Assembly (NCBI GenBank): GCA_958366945.1 | Contig: CATXCY010000046.1 | Location: 1-17,858, forward strand | Direction: 5' to 3' | DNA length: 17,858 nt | Source of the DNA: Bruticola sp004554425 | GTDB taxonomy: Bacteria; Vulcanimicrobiota; Xenobia; Xenobiales; Xenobiaceae | Part shown: positions 7,545-15,565 of the stretch, piece by piece | How positions within the stretch are numbered: position 1 is the first letter of the stretch | Layout: each line of letters starts with the position of its first letter | Notes under the pieces: model-generated | Told to the model about the DNA's origin: nothing | Databases searched by the model: none | Seen by the model: the letters and a program-made list of their open reading frames with translations, nothing else | Made by a program: the position numbers and the translations under genes

Positions 7545-8597
7545 CTAAAGATCGGGCTCTATGCCAATTTTAACATCATCTCCATTGAGCAATATTTTGA
7601 TCATTTCATCATATCTAGAAAGCGGAATTTTTCTTGTAATAATAGGGGAAATATTTATTTTTTTATTGCACAAAAGATCATAAGTCTTTTTTACATATTC
7701 TGGTATAAAATGGAAAGCGCCTTTAATGGTGAGTTGTCTTTTTGTAATATCGGCTAAAGGCAAACAAAAGGTCGTGCCGCTTGCGCAACCGCCAAAGAGC
7801 ATAACCTGAGCTCTGTTATCAGCTAGAGCTAAACTTTTTTCCCAAACTGAAGTTTGGCCTGTGCACTCAATGACAATGTCACAATTTTTACCCTTAAAAG
7901 CATTTCGCAATATTTCTTTCGTTTCGGTGAGGTCGGATGGACATGACTTTTGATCGATAACTATGTCAGCTCCCAATTGAGTGGCGCATTGTAAGCGCAG
8001 AGAGCGGCGCCCCAGAACTACTACTCGTTTGGCTCCCAGCAATTTCATAATCGGAATATACATCAAGCCTATAGGGCCGGCTCCGATAATTAAAACATTA
8101 CTTTGTCCGGGTTTTACGTCGATAAAAGATGAGCCATAAACTACGCAAGAGAGAGGCTCTAAGGCGGCAGCTTCAAAATAGTCTAAATCAGCAGGTTTGT
8201 GAAAAAGATTTATTTTGGCTACGTGAGCGGGAATCTTTATATATTGAGCATAACCGCCGTGTACCATAGTCTCCATGGTATAGGAGCATAAGTTGCCTAA
8301 GTTGCGTTTGCAATAATAACATTGACCGCAAGGGGCAGTGGGAGCCAACATAACCGGATCGCCAACTTTAAAGTTTTTGACACCGCCGTTGCCTATTTCT
8401 ACTATATCGCCTGAAAATTCATGACCAAATGGCATAGGTAACTTAAATTTTGGGTGGCCGCGTCTAAAAGTTTTTAAGTCGGTACCGCAAGTTAAAGCGG
8501 CTTTTATTTTCAGTACAACTTCTCCAGGCTCGGCGTGGGGAATGGGCACATCTTTCAGTTCTACTTTGCCTGGTTCTAAAAGTTGTAACTGACGCAT
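7545..8597 (-). CDS. Zinc-dependent medium-chain (MDR) alcohol/polyol dehydrogenase
   Basis: A 350 aa cytoplasmic oxidoreductase. Catalytic zinc ligands are Cys37 (CGTD), His59-Glu60 (GHE) and Glu147 (LEPLSC). The structural zinc has Cys90, 93, 96 and 104. The Rossmann motif GAGPIG is at 172-177. The acidic residue that normally ends the second Rossmann strand of NAD enzymes is replaced by GRRS (196-199), so NADP(H) is the likelier cofactor (inference). The overall layout resembles sorbitol and threonine dehydrogenases; the substrate cannot be named. GAGG lies about 13 bases before the ATG at 8597. It is first in an apparent operon with the YbhN-like membrane protein, and diverges from the OLD nuclease gene. 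Confidence 0.88.
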   Translation of the reverse strand: MRQLQLLEPGKVELKDVPIPHAEPGEVVLKIKAALTCGTDLKTFRRGHPKFKLPMPFGHEFSGDIVEIGNGGVKNFKVGDPVMLAPTAPCGQCYYCKRNLGNLCSYTMETMVHGGYAQYIKIPAHVAKINLFHKPADLDYFEAAALEPLSCVVYGSSFIDVKPGQSNVLIIGAGPIGLMYIPIMKLLGAKRVVVLGRRSLRLQCATQLGADIVIDQKSCPSDLTETKEILRNAFKGKNCDIVIECTGQTSVWEKSLALADNRAQVMLFGGCASGTTFCLPLADITKRQLTIKGAFHFIPEYVKKTYDLLCNKKINISPIITRKIPLSRYDEMIKILLNGDDVKIGIEPDL

Positions 8598-8734
8598 TTT
8601 TTTTCAGCCTCGTCGGATATTATTTTTTGCTTATCTAATTAGACAGAGCTAAGTTAGCTTTTTGTTTGGGCTCTTTCTTTTTCCTTCAAATTCTATGGAA
8701 GGCAAACGGTTTAAGTATAGCGAAAAGCGCCATC

Positions 8735-10789
8735 GTGTTTGTACGTAGTTTGCTTATAGAGAACTTCCGTTCCATAAAGAGAGTTGATATTTCTTTCCAG
8801 AGTCGCGTCACCGTACTTATCGGAGAAAATGGCTGCGGCAAGTCTAGTATTCTGAACGCTCTAGAAGCTGTTCTGGGACGCAATGTGCCCAAGGATGGCT
8901 TTGATATAAGCGCTTCAGACTTCCATCGCAATCGTGAAACATTTTATTATGCGGCAGCTCCTTCAGAAGATTTACAAACTAAAGAGATGCGCATAATGAT
9001 TGGTTTTGGCGGAAGCTTTTCAGGCAACAAAACTGAGGCTATGGATAAATATGCTTCTTCAGAATATACAGAAACTGAAGAAAATGGCTCTCTGGTTTTG
9101 CGAGCTGATGAAGCCAGCGAACTTTATAGACATACCGCCGAGACAGACGGTTTTTCTTCCGAGAACGAATCGCGTAGAAGTTTACAAGAAGAAAGAGCTT
9201 GCGCTTCTTACAGTAGCTTACAAAAGTTCAAAGATGAGCGCTTTATGACTGATTTGCTTATGCGCGGCGGTCGTATGGCTCGGGTGCTCAATTTTTATCT
9301 TTGCGTAGAAGCCAGACGCGAGGGAAATCAGGTCTATACCGACTACCACTTTGAAGATGCAGAACATAAGGTAATTGAGTTGGCCGACTCTTTGGAGTAC
9401 TTAAAAACTATTAAGACTGTGTGTCCTTTTCTGCGTATTCGTCCTGGTGCTTTGCTTCCACCTATTAGAAGTGGCCAAGAGCAGCGTCCGGCTCAAGACA
9501 AGGTTGATTCGCTTTTTGGCCAAGCCTATTCTGAATTAACGGAAAATGCTCAATGCTCTGCCCAAGAATTTATAGCCGCTCATCGTGACGAGTTGGAAAG
9601 TAACCTGAACAATTTGGAAAAAATTTTGGTTCACAATTCTCACAACGAGACTGTGCGTATCGATTCGGCTATTGATGAAGCTAGCGATTTCTCTGACGAG
9701 GAAGATTCTAAACGCGGACAGGATCGTTATACCCAGATTTTATCTGCTCATAAAGGCGACGGTAGAATTATTAAGGAAAGATTGCAAGCACCGATGTCTA
9801 CGCTTAATCCGTTATTGGACGGTGACAAGCGTGAGCGTGACGATTATGAGCGTTTTAGTGCTCTTTTGCGCGGTACTGGTGCTAGAAGCTTAGCCATGTT
9901 GGCTTTTGCCGATTCGTTCTTTAAGGCGCAATCTCAAGGCTTCTCTGAAGCAAATGATGGTAATGGCGATTATTATCCATTACTTTCTGTGGAAGATCCT
10001 GAGGCTTATTTGCATCCACTTATGCTTACGTCTGTTTGGAGTTTGATAGACCGCATGTCGCCGCAGCGCTTGCTTTCTACTAACAATTCCGATTTGCTTT
10101 CGGCTGTGCCTTTAACTGGCATTCGCCGTATGGTGCGCTCTCCTGAGGGTATTGCCAGTGTTTATCGAGTAAATTCTGGCCATATTCATATAAACGACTT
10201 ACGCCGCATAGCCTACCATTTACGTATTAGACGTGGTGCCGCTTTATTTATGCGTTTTTGGCTGTTGGTTGAAGGAGAAACTGAGTGTTGGTTGCTGCCG
10301 GAAATTGCCAGAGTTTTAGGTTTTGATCTTTGGAGCGAAGGTATAGAGCTAGTCGAATTTGCTCAATGTGGCTTAGCTCCTTTGGCTAATTTGGCCAATG
10401 AATTGGGCATTAGTTGGCATCTTTTAGCCGATGGAGATAAAGCCGGTCACACTTATGGAAAATTGGCTAAGCCTTACGCCGAAGCTGCTGGTTTAGGTCG
10501 AATTACTGTCCTTAAAGAGATAGATATTGAAAATTGCTTCTGGGAAAGCGAGTACGATTATAAGGACGTCTTCCGCAAAATAGCTGGGCCGGCTCAACAA
10601 GGTAGCAAGAAGGGGGAAAAATCCAAGGATTTGATAAAGCGAGCTATCCGAGTTGCCTCAAAGCCGGGCTTAGCCTTAGCTTTAGGCAAAGCTATGCAAG
10701 ATAAGGGGCCAGAGATGGTTCCTGATCAATTGCGCATGATGATTTACGATGCTGTAGGAGCAGCTCGTCGTCAGGGACGCAGATTGTAA
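8735..10789 (+). CDS. OLD-family ATP-dependent nuclease, YbjD/DUF2813-like (ABC-type ATPase plus Toprim)
   Basis: A 684 aa protein from GTG 8735. An N-terminal SMC/ABC-like ATPase half has LLIENFRSIK and Walker A GENGCGKSS (30-38), then a long divergent acidic middle (about 55-365). The conserved GARSLAMLAFADSFF (382-396) and Walker B VEDPEAYLHP (419-428) follow. The usual His after Walker B (sTHSp) is replaced: STNNSDLL (448-455). A C-terminal Toprim domain has LVEGETE (Glu513) and ADGD (Asp566, Asp568), giving a metal-dependent nuclease site. Resemblance is to E. coli YbjD from memory of the family. Longer frames start at a TTG at 8666, but that adds 23 residues before the conserved ATPase start; no start has a good ribosome site. 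A radical SAM gene follows 35 bp downstream. Roles in DNA repair or phage defence are known for OLD relatives, not shown here. Confidence 0.82.
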   Translation: MFVRSLLIENFRSIKRVDISFQSRVTVLIGENGCGKSSILNALEAVLGRNVPKDGFDISASDFHRNRETFYYAAAPSEDLQTKEMRIMIGFGGSFSGNKTEAMDKYASSEYTETEENGSLVLRADEASELYRHTAETDGFSSENESRRSLQEERACASYSSLQKFKDERFMTDLLMRGGRMARVLNFYLCVEARREGNQVYTDYHFEDAEHKVIELADSLEYLKTIKTVCPFLRIRPGALLPPIRSGQEQRPAQDKVDSLFGQAYSELTENAQCSAQEFIAAHRDELESNLNNLEKILVHNSHNETVRIDSAIDEASDFSDEEDSKRGQDRYTQILSAHKGDGRIIKERLQAPMSTLNPLLDGDKRERDDYERFSALLRGTGARSLAMLAFADSFFKAQSQGFSEANDGNGDYYPLLSVEDPEAYLHPLMLTSVWSLIDRMSPQRLLSTNNSDLLSAVPLTGIRRMVRSPEGIASVYRVNSGHIHINDLRRIAYHLRIRRGAALFMRFWLLVEGETECWLLPEIARVLGFDLWSEGIELVEFAQCGLAPLANLANELGISWHLLADGDKAGHTYGKLAKPYAEAAGLGRITVLKEIDIENCFWESEYDYKDVFRKIAGPAQQGSKKGEKSKDLIKRAIRVASKPGLALALGKAMQDKGPEMVPDQLRMMIYDAVGAARRQGRRL

Positions 10790-10824
10790 TAGTTTGATAA
10801 GCTGATTTTTAGAGGTCATTTCCT

Positions 10825-12258
10825 GTGGATAGGGTTTCGCGTAGTAAGCCTACCGTTCTTTTTCTCAAGTACCATGATGTAAATATTCGTCCCATTCCAG
10901 ATGAAGCTGAGCGCTCTTTGCAAGTGCTACCTTCTTTGGGTATTCTTTACTTGGCATCTTATGCCAGGCATAATGGCTATCCGGTTAAGTTTCTAGATGC
11001 TAACGCTTCTCGTTTGTCTCCGGAGTCTTTTCGATATTATTTGAAAGAAGAGCGTCCAGAAATAGTAGCTCTGACTACTATGAGCGCAGGTTGGCCTTCC
11101 ACTGTAGAAGCGGCCAAAATTATTAAAGAAGTTTTGCCAGATTCTTTGCTTATTGTAGGCGGGCCGCATCTATCTATTTATCCGGAATTATGTCTTTCTT
11201 TTCCTGAATTTGATATAGGCATTATTGGTGATGGTGAAGAGACGCTTAAAGAAGTTCTCGATAAGTATAGTACCGGAGATAGCTTAGAAAATATAGATGG
11301 CACCGTTATTCGCGTAGGTAATGAAGCAAAAGTAAATAAACCTCGCACCGAGTTTAAATCTATAGATAGTTATCCGTTTCCGGCCGTAGATTTATTGCAA
11401 CGCGATCTTTATCATGCTTTGACTGTAGAAAGTCCATTCTTTACTATGGTCACAAGCCGAGGCTGTCCTTTTAAGTGCGCTTTTTGCAGCCAAATTTACA
11501 ATGGCGTTTCCGGAGTACGTTTTCGTTCTCCAGAAAATGTTGTTGACGAAATAGAGCTGTATGTAAAACAATATGGTGCTAAAGAGATTGTCTTTTTTGA
11601 TGAAACTTTTACTTTAAGAAAGCAGCGCGTGATGGATATTTGCCACCTTTTGAAAGAACGGCAAATTAAAGTCCACTTTGATATACGCACTAGAGTCGAT
11701 TCTGTCGATGAAGAGATGATAAAAGAATTGCGTGAAGTAGGCGGCCAGCGCATTCATTTTGGTGTAGAAGCCGGCAATGCTGAAATTTTGAAACGTATGC
11801 GCAAAGGTATAACTCACGATCAAGTGCGTCAAGCTGTGAGCTGGGCCAAGAAATACGGTTTTGAAACCAGAGGCTACTTTATGATTGGATATTTGGGAGA
11901 AAATTTCCAAACTTTCAATGATACCGTAAATTTGGCTTGTGAATTAAACTTAGATTACGCTTCTTTTTCTATTACAACTCCTTTGCCTGCTACAGAGCTT
12001 TTCCGTGAGGCTAGCGAATTGGGATTGGTAAGTAAAGACTATTGGAAAAAGTATACTTTATTGCAGCAATCCCGCCAGGACTTCCCAGTGTTGGAAACAG
12101 ATTTATGGAATGAAGCTAAATTGCATTCTATGTTAAAAGAAGCCTACACTCGCTTTTATTTGCGTCCTAAATTTGTTATGCGCCGTTTGAGTAAGATTCG
12201 CACTTTGGATGACGTAAAAGAATTGATAAAAGCTGCTGTTATTTATAAGAGTATTTAA
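10825..12258 (+). CDS. B12-binding-domain radical SAM protein (BchE/B12-rSAM class)
   Basis: A 477 aa enzyme. Residues 8-150 look like a cobalamin-binding Rossmann domain (PSLGILYLASYARHNGYPVKFLDA at 36-59 region, IVGGPH at 110-115). The DxHxxG B12 ligand motif is not seen, as is common in this class. The radical SAM core begins at TSRGCPFKCAFC with CxxxCxxC at Cys214, 218 and 221, for a 4Fe-4S cluster that cleaves SAM. FFDETF (258-263), FGVEAGN (312-318) and RGYFMIGYLGE (349-359) fit later strands of the barrel. A C-terminal helical tail follows. GTG is the start: AGAGGT lies eight bases upstream. Likely chemistry is methylation or ring formation on an unactivated carbon, with unknown substrate. 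It is probably co-transcribed with the OLD nuclease gene. Confidence 0.88.
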   Translation: MDRVSRSKPTVLFLKYHDVNIRPIPDEAERSLQVLPSLGILYLASYARHNGYPVKFLDANASRLSPESFRYYLKEERPEIVALTTMSAGWPSTVEAAKIIKEVLPDSLLIVGGPHLSIYPELCLSFPEFDIGIIGDGEETLKEVLDKYSTGDSLENIDGTVIRVGNEAKVNKPRTEFKSIDSYPFPAVDLLQRDLYHALTVESPFFTMVTSRGCPFKCAFCSQIYNGVSGVRFRSPENVVDEIELYVKQYGAKEIVFFDETFTLRKQRVMDICHLLKERQIKVHFDIRTRVDSVDEEMIKELREVGGQRIHFGVEAGNAEILKRMRKGITHDQVRQAVSWAKKYGFETRGYFMIGYLGENFQTFNDTVNLACELNLDYASFSITTPLPATELFREASELGLVSKDYWKKYTLLQQSRQDFPVLETDLWNEAKLHSMLKEAYTRFYLRPKFVMRRLSKIRTLDDVKELIKAAVIYKSI

Positions 12259-12344
12259 CATTTTCGTTTATAAATTAAAATTGTTTTGTCATCAGCTTTT
12301 CTGGTGGCATTGTTAAATTGTTTACTAGTAGAAAAGAGAGCAAG

Positions 12345-13229
12345 ATGCCTGAATTACCTGAAGTAGAAACTATACGTCGCGGTTTAGAAGATAAATTACC
12401 TGGACATTTTGTTGAGAGAATTGAAATTAAGCTTCCTAAATTGCTCATAAATACTGATTTAAAAGGGCTGGAAGAAGCTTTGGTAGGATATAAATTTACT
12501 AAGGTGCGTCGTTTGGGTAAAATTCTCATTCTTGATAGCGAAAATCACTCTATCTTAGTTCGTTTAGGTATGACAGGTCAATTAACTTTCCGTGACCTTA
12601 ATTTACCTGACACAAATGAATTTACGGTTCATCCTATAACCGGTTTGCAGAGAGCTCAAGGACAGTTTGAGCCTGATAAACATACTCATATTGTTTTTCA
12701 TTTAGATGGCAATACTTCACTATGTTACAGAGATATACGCCAATTCGGCAAGTGGTATCTTTATACTAAAGATGAACTTAAAAATTCTCCTGAACTTAAT
12801 TCTTTAGGGCCTGATCCTTTTGGAAGTAGCTATACAGTTGATAATTTAGCTAAAGGATTAAAGAAAACATCTAGAGCTATAAAAACAGCTCTTTTAGATC
12901 AGTCCATTGTAGCTGGTTTAGGCAATATTTATGCAGATGAAGTTCTTTTTGCAAGCCATATTTTACCGACAAGATCAGCAAAAAGTTTAACAAATTCTGA
13001 AATAGAAGCGATCTTTAATGTGATTAAACCAATTTTGCAAAAATCAATTGATAATCGCGGTACTACATTCTCAGATTATCGCGACGCTGATGGTCATAAA
13101 GGTAATAATGCCTCTCAACTTAAAGTTTATGGACGAGGTGGCCAACCTTGTTTAGTTTGTGGTCAAGAACTTCGTAAAGAAACCATAGGCGGCCGCAGCA
13201 GCGTTTACTGTCCTAATTGTCAGCATTAG
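12345..13229 (+). CDS. mutM: Formamidopyrimidine-DNA glycosylase (Fpg/MutM)
   Basis: A 294 aa base-excision repair enzyme that removes 8-oxoguanine and formamidopyrimidines and cleaves the abasic site. The start is fixed by MPELPEVETIRRGLE: Pro2 becomes the catalytic N-terminal nucleophile and Glu3 is the proton donor. Lys59 in RRLGKILIL is the beta-hairpin lysine. The H2TH segment has GLGNIYADE (191-199). The C-terminal zinc finger has Cys269, Cys272, Cys289 and Cys292, with Arg284 in the DNA-contacting turn. AGAGAG lies just before the ATG. The frame is open upstream to 12318, but those residues are not part of the enzyme. It lies 86 bp after the radical SAM gene and may have its own promoter. 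Confidence 0.96.
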   Translation: MPELPEVETIRRGLEDKLPGHFVERIEIKLPKLLINTDLKGLEEALVGYKFTKVRRLGKILILDSENHSILVRLGMTGQLTFRDLNLPDTNEFTVHPITGLQRAQGQFEPDKHTHIVFHLDGNTSLCYRDIRQFGKWYLYTKDELKNSPELNSLGPDPFGSSYTVDNLAKGLKKTSRAIKTALLDQSIVAGLGNIYADEVLFASHILPTRSAKSLTNSEIEAIFNVIKPILQKSIDNRGTTFSDYRDADGHKGNNASQLKVYGRGGQPCLVCGQELRKETIGGRSSVYCPNCQH

Positions 13230-13281
13230 ATTAGAGTTTGATTAGCTTAGACTTGTGTTGAAAGTTAAAAGCTTTATATAT

Positions 13282-13334
13282 AAAAAAGCCACCAAGTTTA
13301 CATAAGCAAAATAATAAATTTGGCGGCTTTTTTT
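13282..13334. terminator. Bidirectional intrinsic terminator between mutM and the M28 gene
   Basis: A stem of about 19 bp (13282-13300 with 13315-13333; one A-C mismatch and one G-T pair; 14-base loop) begins with A6 and ends in a T-run, so either strand has a T-tract. It lies between the converging mutM and M28 peptidase genes. Confidence 0.88.
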
Positions 13335-13362
13335 GTTTCTGTTTTATATTTTGTCAAAATGA

Positions 13363-14523
13363 CTATTCTAAAACTTCATCTAAATCTCGGGTGAAAAGTT
13401 CTACAGTAGTGCCCACTACGTATAAGCTGTCGGCACAAACTTTATCGAGCGTATCTTCAGCAGTATGCCAATAGCTAGGATAAAGTCCGTTTTCATTATT
13501 ATTAAAGCCTATAACATCCACAGCTGGAATTTTGGCCAATAAGAAGGGGAGATGATCGTCAGAAATGGCTCCCACGTCGCTGCGCCTAAATTGTTTGGTA
13601 AATTTTAGCTCACGGCCCTTGTTAAAAAGCATTTCCAAGAGCTGTGGATGAGAAATAGTATCGTAAGTAAGATGCAATTTTTTGTCTCCAACCATGTCTA
13701 CAATTACTGCAGCTACAATATCCTTTATTTCAAGCTTAATAGGTGAAGTCTTTTTACCTAAATTTTCGACAAAGTACCGACTGCCATAAGTTCCGTCAGT
13801 ATCGCTCCACTCACCAAAAGCTTCTTCTCCATCAAAGAAGCAAAGTATAAGCTTATGCTGCTTTAAAGGCTGTTTTTGAAAAACTCGAGCTAGTTCCAAA
13901 AGTACGGCTGTACCTGAAGCTCCGTCGTTAGCTCCTACAAAGTTTATATCCTTAAAGTATTTTGTATCATAGTGAGCGCCTAAAACTATAGCTGTAGTTG
14001 ATTGTATTGTATCTTTAGAAGTTACAATCTGATTGTTGTAATTGTTTTGAGTGTCGGGCGATTTCTTAGTGGCACTTATATTAGAAGAAGCTTGCGTAGC
14101 GTTGTTCGGCTCTAAGCAAGCGATAATATTGACAAATTCTTTGGGGCCTTCTGTGGTATTTACCGTAAATTTTTGTTCGTAGATTTGGCTGCCTAAGTTA
14201 CTTAACTCTTTTTTTAGCCATTGACGAGTTTGGATAGAACCGGCACTACCGACATAGCGAGGGCCAATTTCTACTTGGCATACTAAATCTTGCCAAGCTT
14301 TGGTAGCATCAAAAGTGCTGGCTGTTTTAGGTAAAGAAAGGGATAAGGAACCATTGTCAACTTTAGCTGTAACCTGTTGAGCGGCTTTTTGATTGGTTGC
14401 TGACGAATTATCTACAGAGGCAGTGCCAGGAGATTTTTGACAGCCGCTGCTTAGTAAGCTGAAAGTCAGAGCCAAAATTGCTAAGTTACTGATGCTTTCT
14501 TTTATTTGAACTGAAAAAATCAT
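13363..14523 (-). CDS. M28-family lipoprotein resembling glutaminyl-peptide cyclotransferase
   Basis: A 386 aa exported zinc enzyme. Residues 1-28 form a lipoprotein signal (hydrophobic run ending LLSSGC, Cys28 the likely lipidation site), followed by a Ser/Ala/Gln-rich linker to about 70. Zinc-site residues of the M28 fold are visible: GAHYD (His184), ANDGASG (Asp200), DGEEAF (Glu233/234), DMVGD (Asp277) and SYWHTAED (His353). The DGEEAFGEWSDTDGTYGSRY stretch (231-250) and SDDHLPFL (321-328) resemble glutaminyl cyclases more than aminopeptidases, so N-terminal Gln cyclisation to pyroglutamate is a fair guess; an aminopeptidase role stays possible. A low-complexity Asn/Ser/Thr insertion (about 140-175) sits before the first metal ligand. 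ATG start with GGCGG about 11 bases upstream. Confidence 0.85.
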   Translation of the reverse strand: MIFSVQIKESISNLAILALTFSLLSSGCQKSPGTASVDNSSATNQKAAQQVTAKVDNGSLSLSLPKTASTFDATKAWQDLVCQVEIGPRYVGSAGSIQTRQWLKKELSNLGSQIYEQKFTVNTTEGPKEFVNIIACLEPNNATQASSNISATKKSPDTQNNYNNQIVTSKDTIQSTTAIVLGAHYDTKYFKDINFVGANDGASGTAVLLELARVFQKQPLKQHKLILCFFDGEEAFGEWSDTDGTYGSRYFVENLGKKTSPIKLEIKDIVAAVIVDMVGDKKLHLTYDTISHPQLLEMLFNKGRELKFTKQFRRSDVGAISDDHLPFLLAKIPAVDVIGFNNNENGLYPSYWHTAEDTLDKVCADSLYVVGTTVELFTRDLDEVLE

Positions 14524-14659
14524 AAATAAATTACCGCCGGTTAGAATTATCGAAAGGAAAAGAAAAAGATAGCGAGAAGTGCCTGACTCGTTTCGGTCTA
14601 GTCTAGCAATCTAAGTCTTTTTCCTTCTTAATTACGATCTATTTTCCCCCTTATCAGTA

Positions 14660-14692
14660 TTGAAAGAGAACTTTAAAAATGCTAAGCTTAGC
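14660..14692 (+). promoter_or_regulatory. Candidate promoter and 12-bp palindrome upstream of the zinc-ribbon gene
   Basis: TTGAAA (14660-14665) and TAAGCT (14683-14688) are 17 bases apart; the -10 is a weak match. The -10 lies inside the perfect palindrome GCTAAGCTTAGC (14681-14692), a plausible operator-like site. The rest of the gap 14524-14759 shows nothing else I can name. Confidence 0.28.
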
Positions 14693-14759
14693 GGGCAGGG
14701 TTTCTTTTATTTAAGAAATTTGTATGCTTTTGTAAAATATACTGGAGATCTAAATCGGA

Positions 14760-15308
14760 GTGGATAAGTCCCTAAAATGCGTCGAGTGCGGCGCTGAGTT
14801 TGTGTTCACCGAAGGTGAACAAGAGTTTTATGCGTCCCAAGGATTTACGAGTGAACCTCGCCGTTGCCCCAGCTGCAGAGCTGCGCGTAAAGCCGGCCAG
14901 GGCGGAAGCAAAGCCCCTCGTAACAACAGTGGCGCAGAAAATAGCGCTGCAGCAGCCAATACGCGTCCCCCTCGTCAGATGTACAGCGCCGTGTGCGCTG
15001 AATGTGGCAAGGAAACGCAAGTTCCTTTCCAACCTACTAACGGTCGCCCTGTTTATTGCTCCGACTGTTACCGCGCCAACAACGGCGGCGCTTCACGTTC
15101 TGGTGGCTCTCGTAGCTACGGCAATAACAACAGCCGTCCTAGCGCTCCTCGTTCTAACAACAATTATACTACGTCGGCTTCTTCTTTTGACGCAGACTTC
15201 GATATGTCCAGCTTAGTCGATATGTATCCGCCGCCAAGTTCCGGTGGCCGCCGCAACAATAAGCGCGACCGTCGCAACAAAGATCGCGACTATGATTCTT
15301 GGCGCTAA
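14760..15308 (+). CDS. Double zinc-ribbon protein with Arg/Asn/Ser-rich tail
   Basis: A 182 aa small protein. The first zinc ribbon has Cys7, Cys10, Cys36 and Cys39 with the conserved core EFVFTEGEQEFYASQGF between them, a known zinc-ribbon family of unknown function. The second has Cys79, Cys82, Cys100 and Cys103, a CxxC-x17-CxxC domain. Between them and after residue 105 the chain is low complexity, rich in Gly, Arg, Asn and Ser, ending in a basic RRNNKRDRRNKDRD segment that would suit RNA or DNA contact (inference). GTG start with GGAG about 12 bases upstream. Cytoplasmic, no signal peptide. Exact role unknown; single-gene transcription unit ended by the GGCGCC terminator. Confidence 0.85.
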   Translation: MDKSLKCVECGAEFVFTEGEQEFYASQGFTSEPRRCPSCRAARKAGQGGSKAPRNNSGAENSAAAANTRPPRQMYSAVCAECGKETQVPFQPTNGRPVYCSDCYRANNGGASRSGGSRSYGNNNSRPSAPRSNNNYTTSASSFDADFDMSSLVDMYPPPSSGGRRNNKRDRRNKDRDYDSWR

Positions 15309-15371
15309 GCTTATAGAGTAGTTCGGAACTTTATACCGCTGGTTTGGTGTCTAGTGTTCGAACTTATATAG

Positions 15372-15409
15372 AAAGGCGCCTCAGCTTGATGGCTGGGGCG
15401 CCTTTTCTT
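15372..15409. terminator. GGCGCC-stem terminator T1, shared by the zinc-ribbon gene and accessory unit 1
   Basis: A 14-bp stem (15372-15385 with 15392-15405, one G-T pair, 6-base loop) has T-rich sequence on the right and AAAGG on the left, so it can work in both directions. Its left arm AAAGGCGCCTCAGC and the flanking sequence are repeated at the end of unit 2 (16480-16555), so it belongs to the duplicated unit. Confidence 0.85.
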
Positions 15410-15498
15410 TGATGTGATTTATCGTTGAATGTGCAACTTTTTATATACTAAGCTGATTATTTCTTTTTTCTATTTTAAATTACCAGTGTTTTCTGTTC

Positions 15499-15561
15499 CT
15501 ATTTTCGCATCTGTTTTTTTAGTATCTCTGCGTAACGGTATTTTGAGTAATAGTCTGACAT
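15499..15561 (-). pseudogene. Deletion remnant of the CD gene in unit 1 (20 codons)
   Basis: Immediately after gene B1 (its TGA, then four bases, then ATG), with the strong AAGGAGGA ribosome site inside the end of B1. The peptide starts MSDYYS and ends EILKKQMRK, then stops at TAG. The first part matches the start of the unit-2 ORF at 17080 (MSDYYSEDYYAED) and the last part matches the end of the unit-2 ORF at 16553 (SILKKQLKDNKRQ). At the DNA level it shares TCTGCGTAA with the former and the 14-base TGTTTTTTTAGTAT with the latter. It is best read as an in-frame internal deletion of an ancestral CD gene. Confidence 0.75.
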
Positions 15562-15565
15562 TTTG

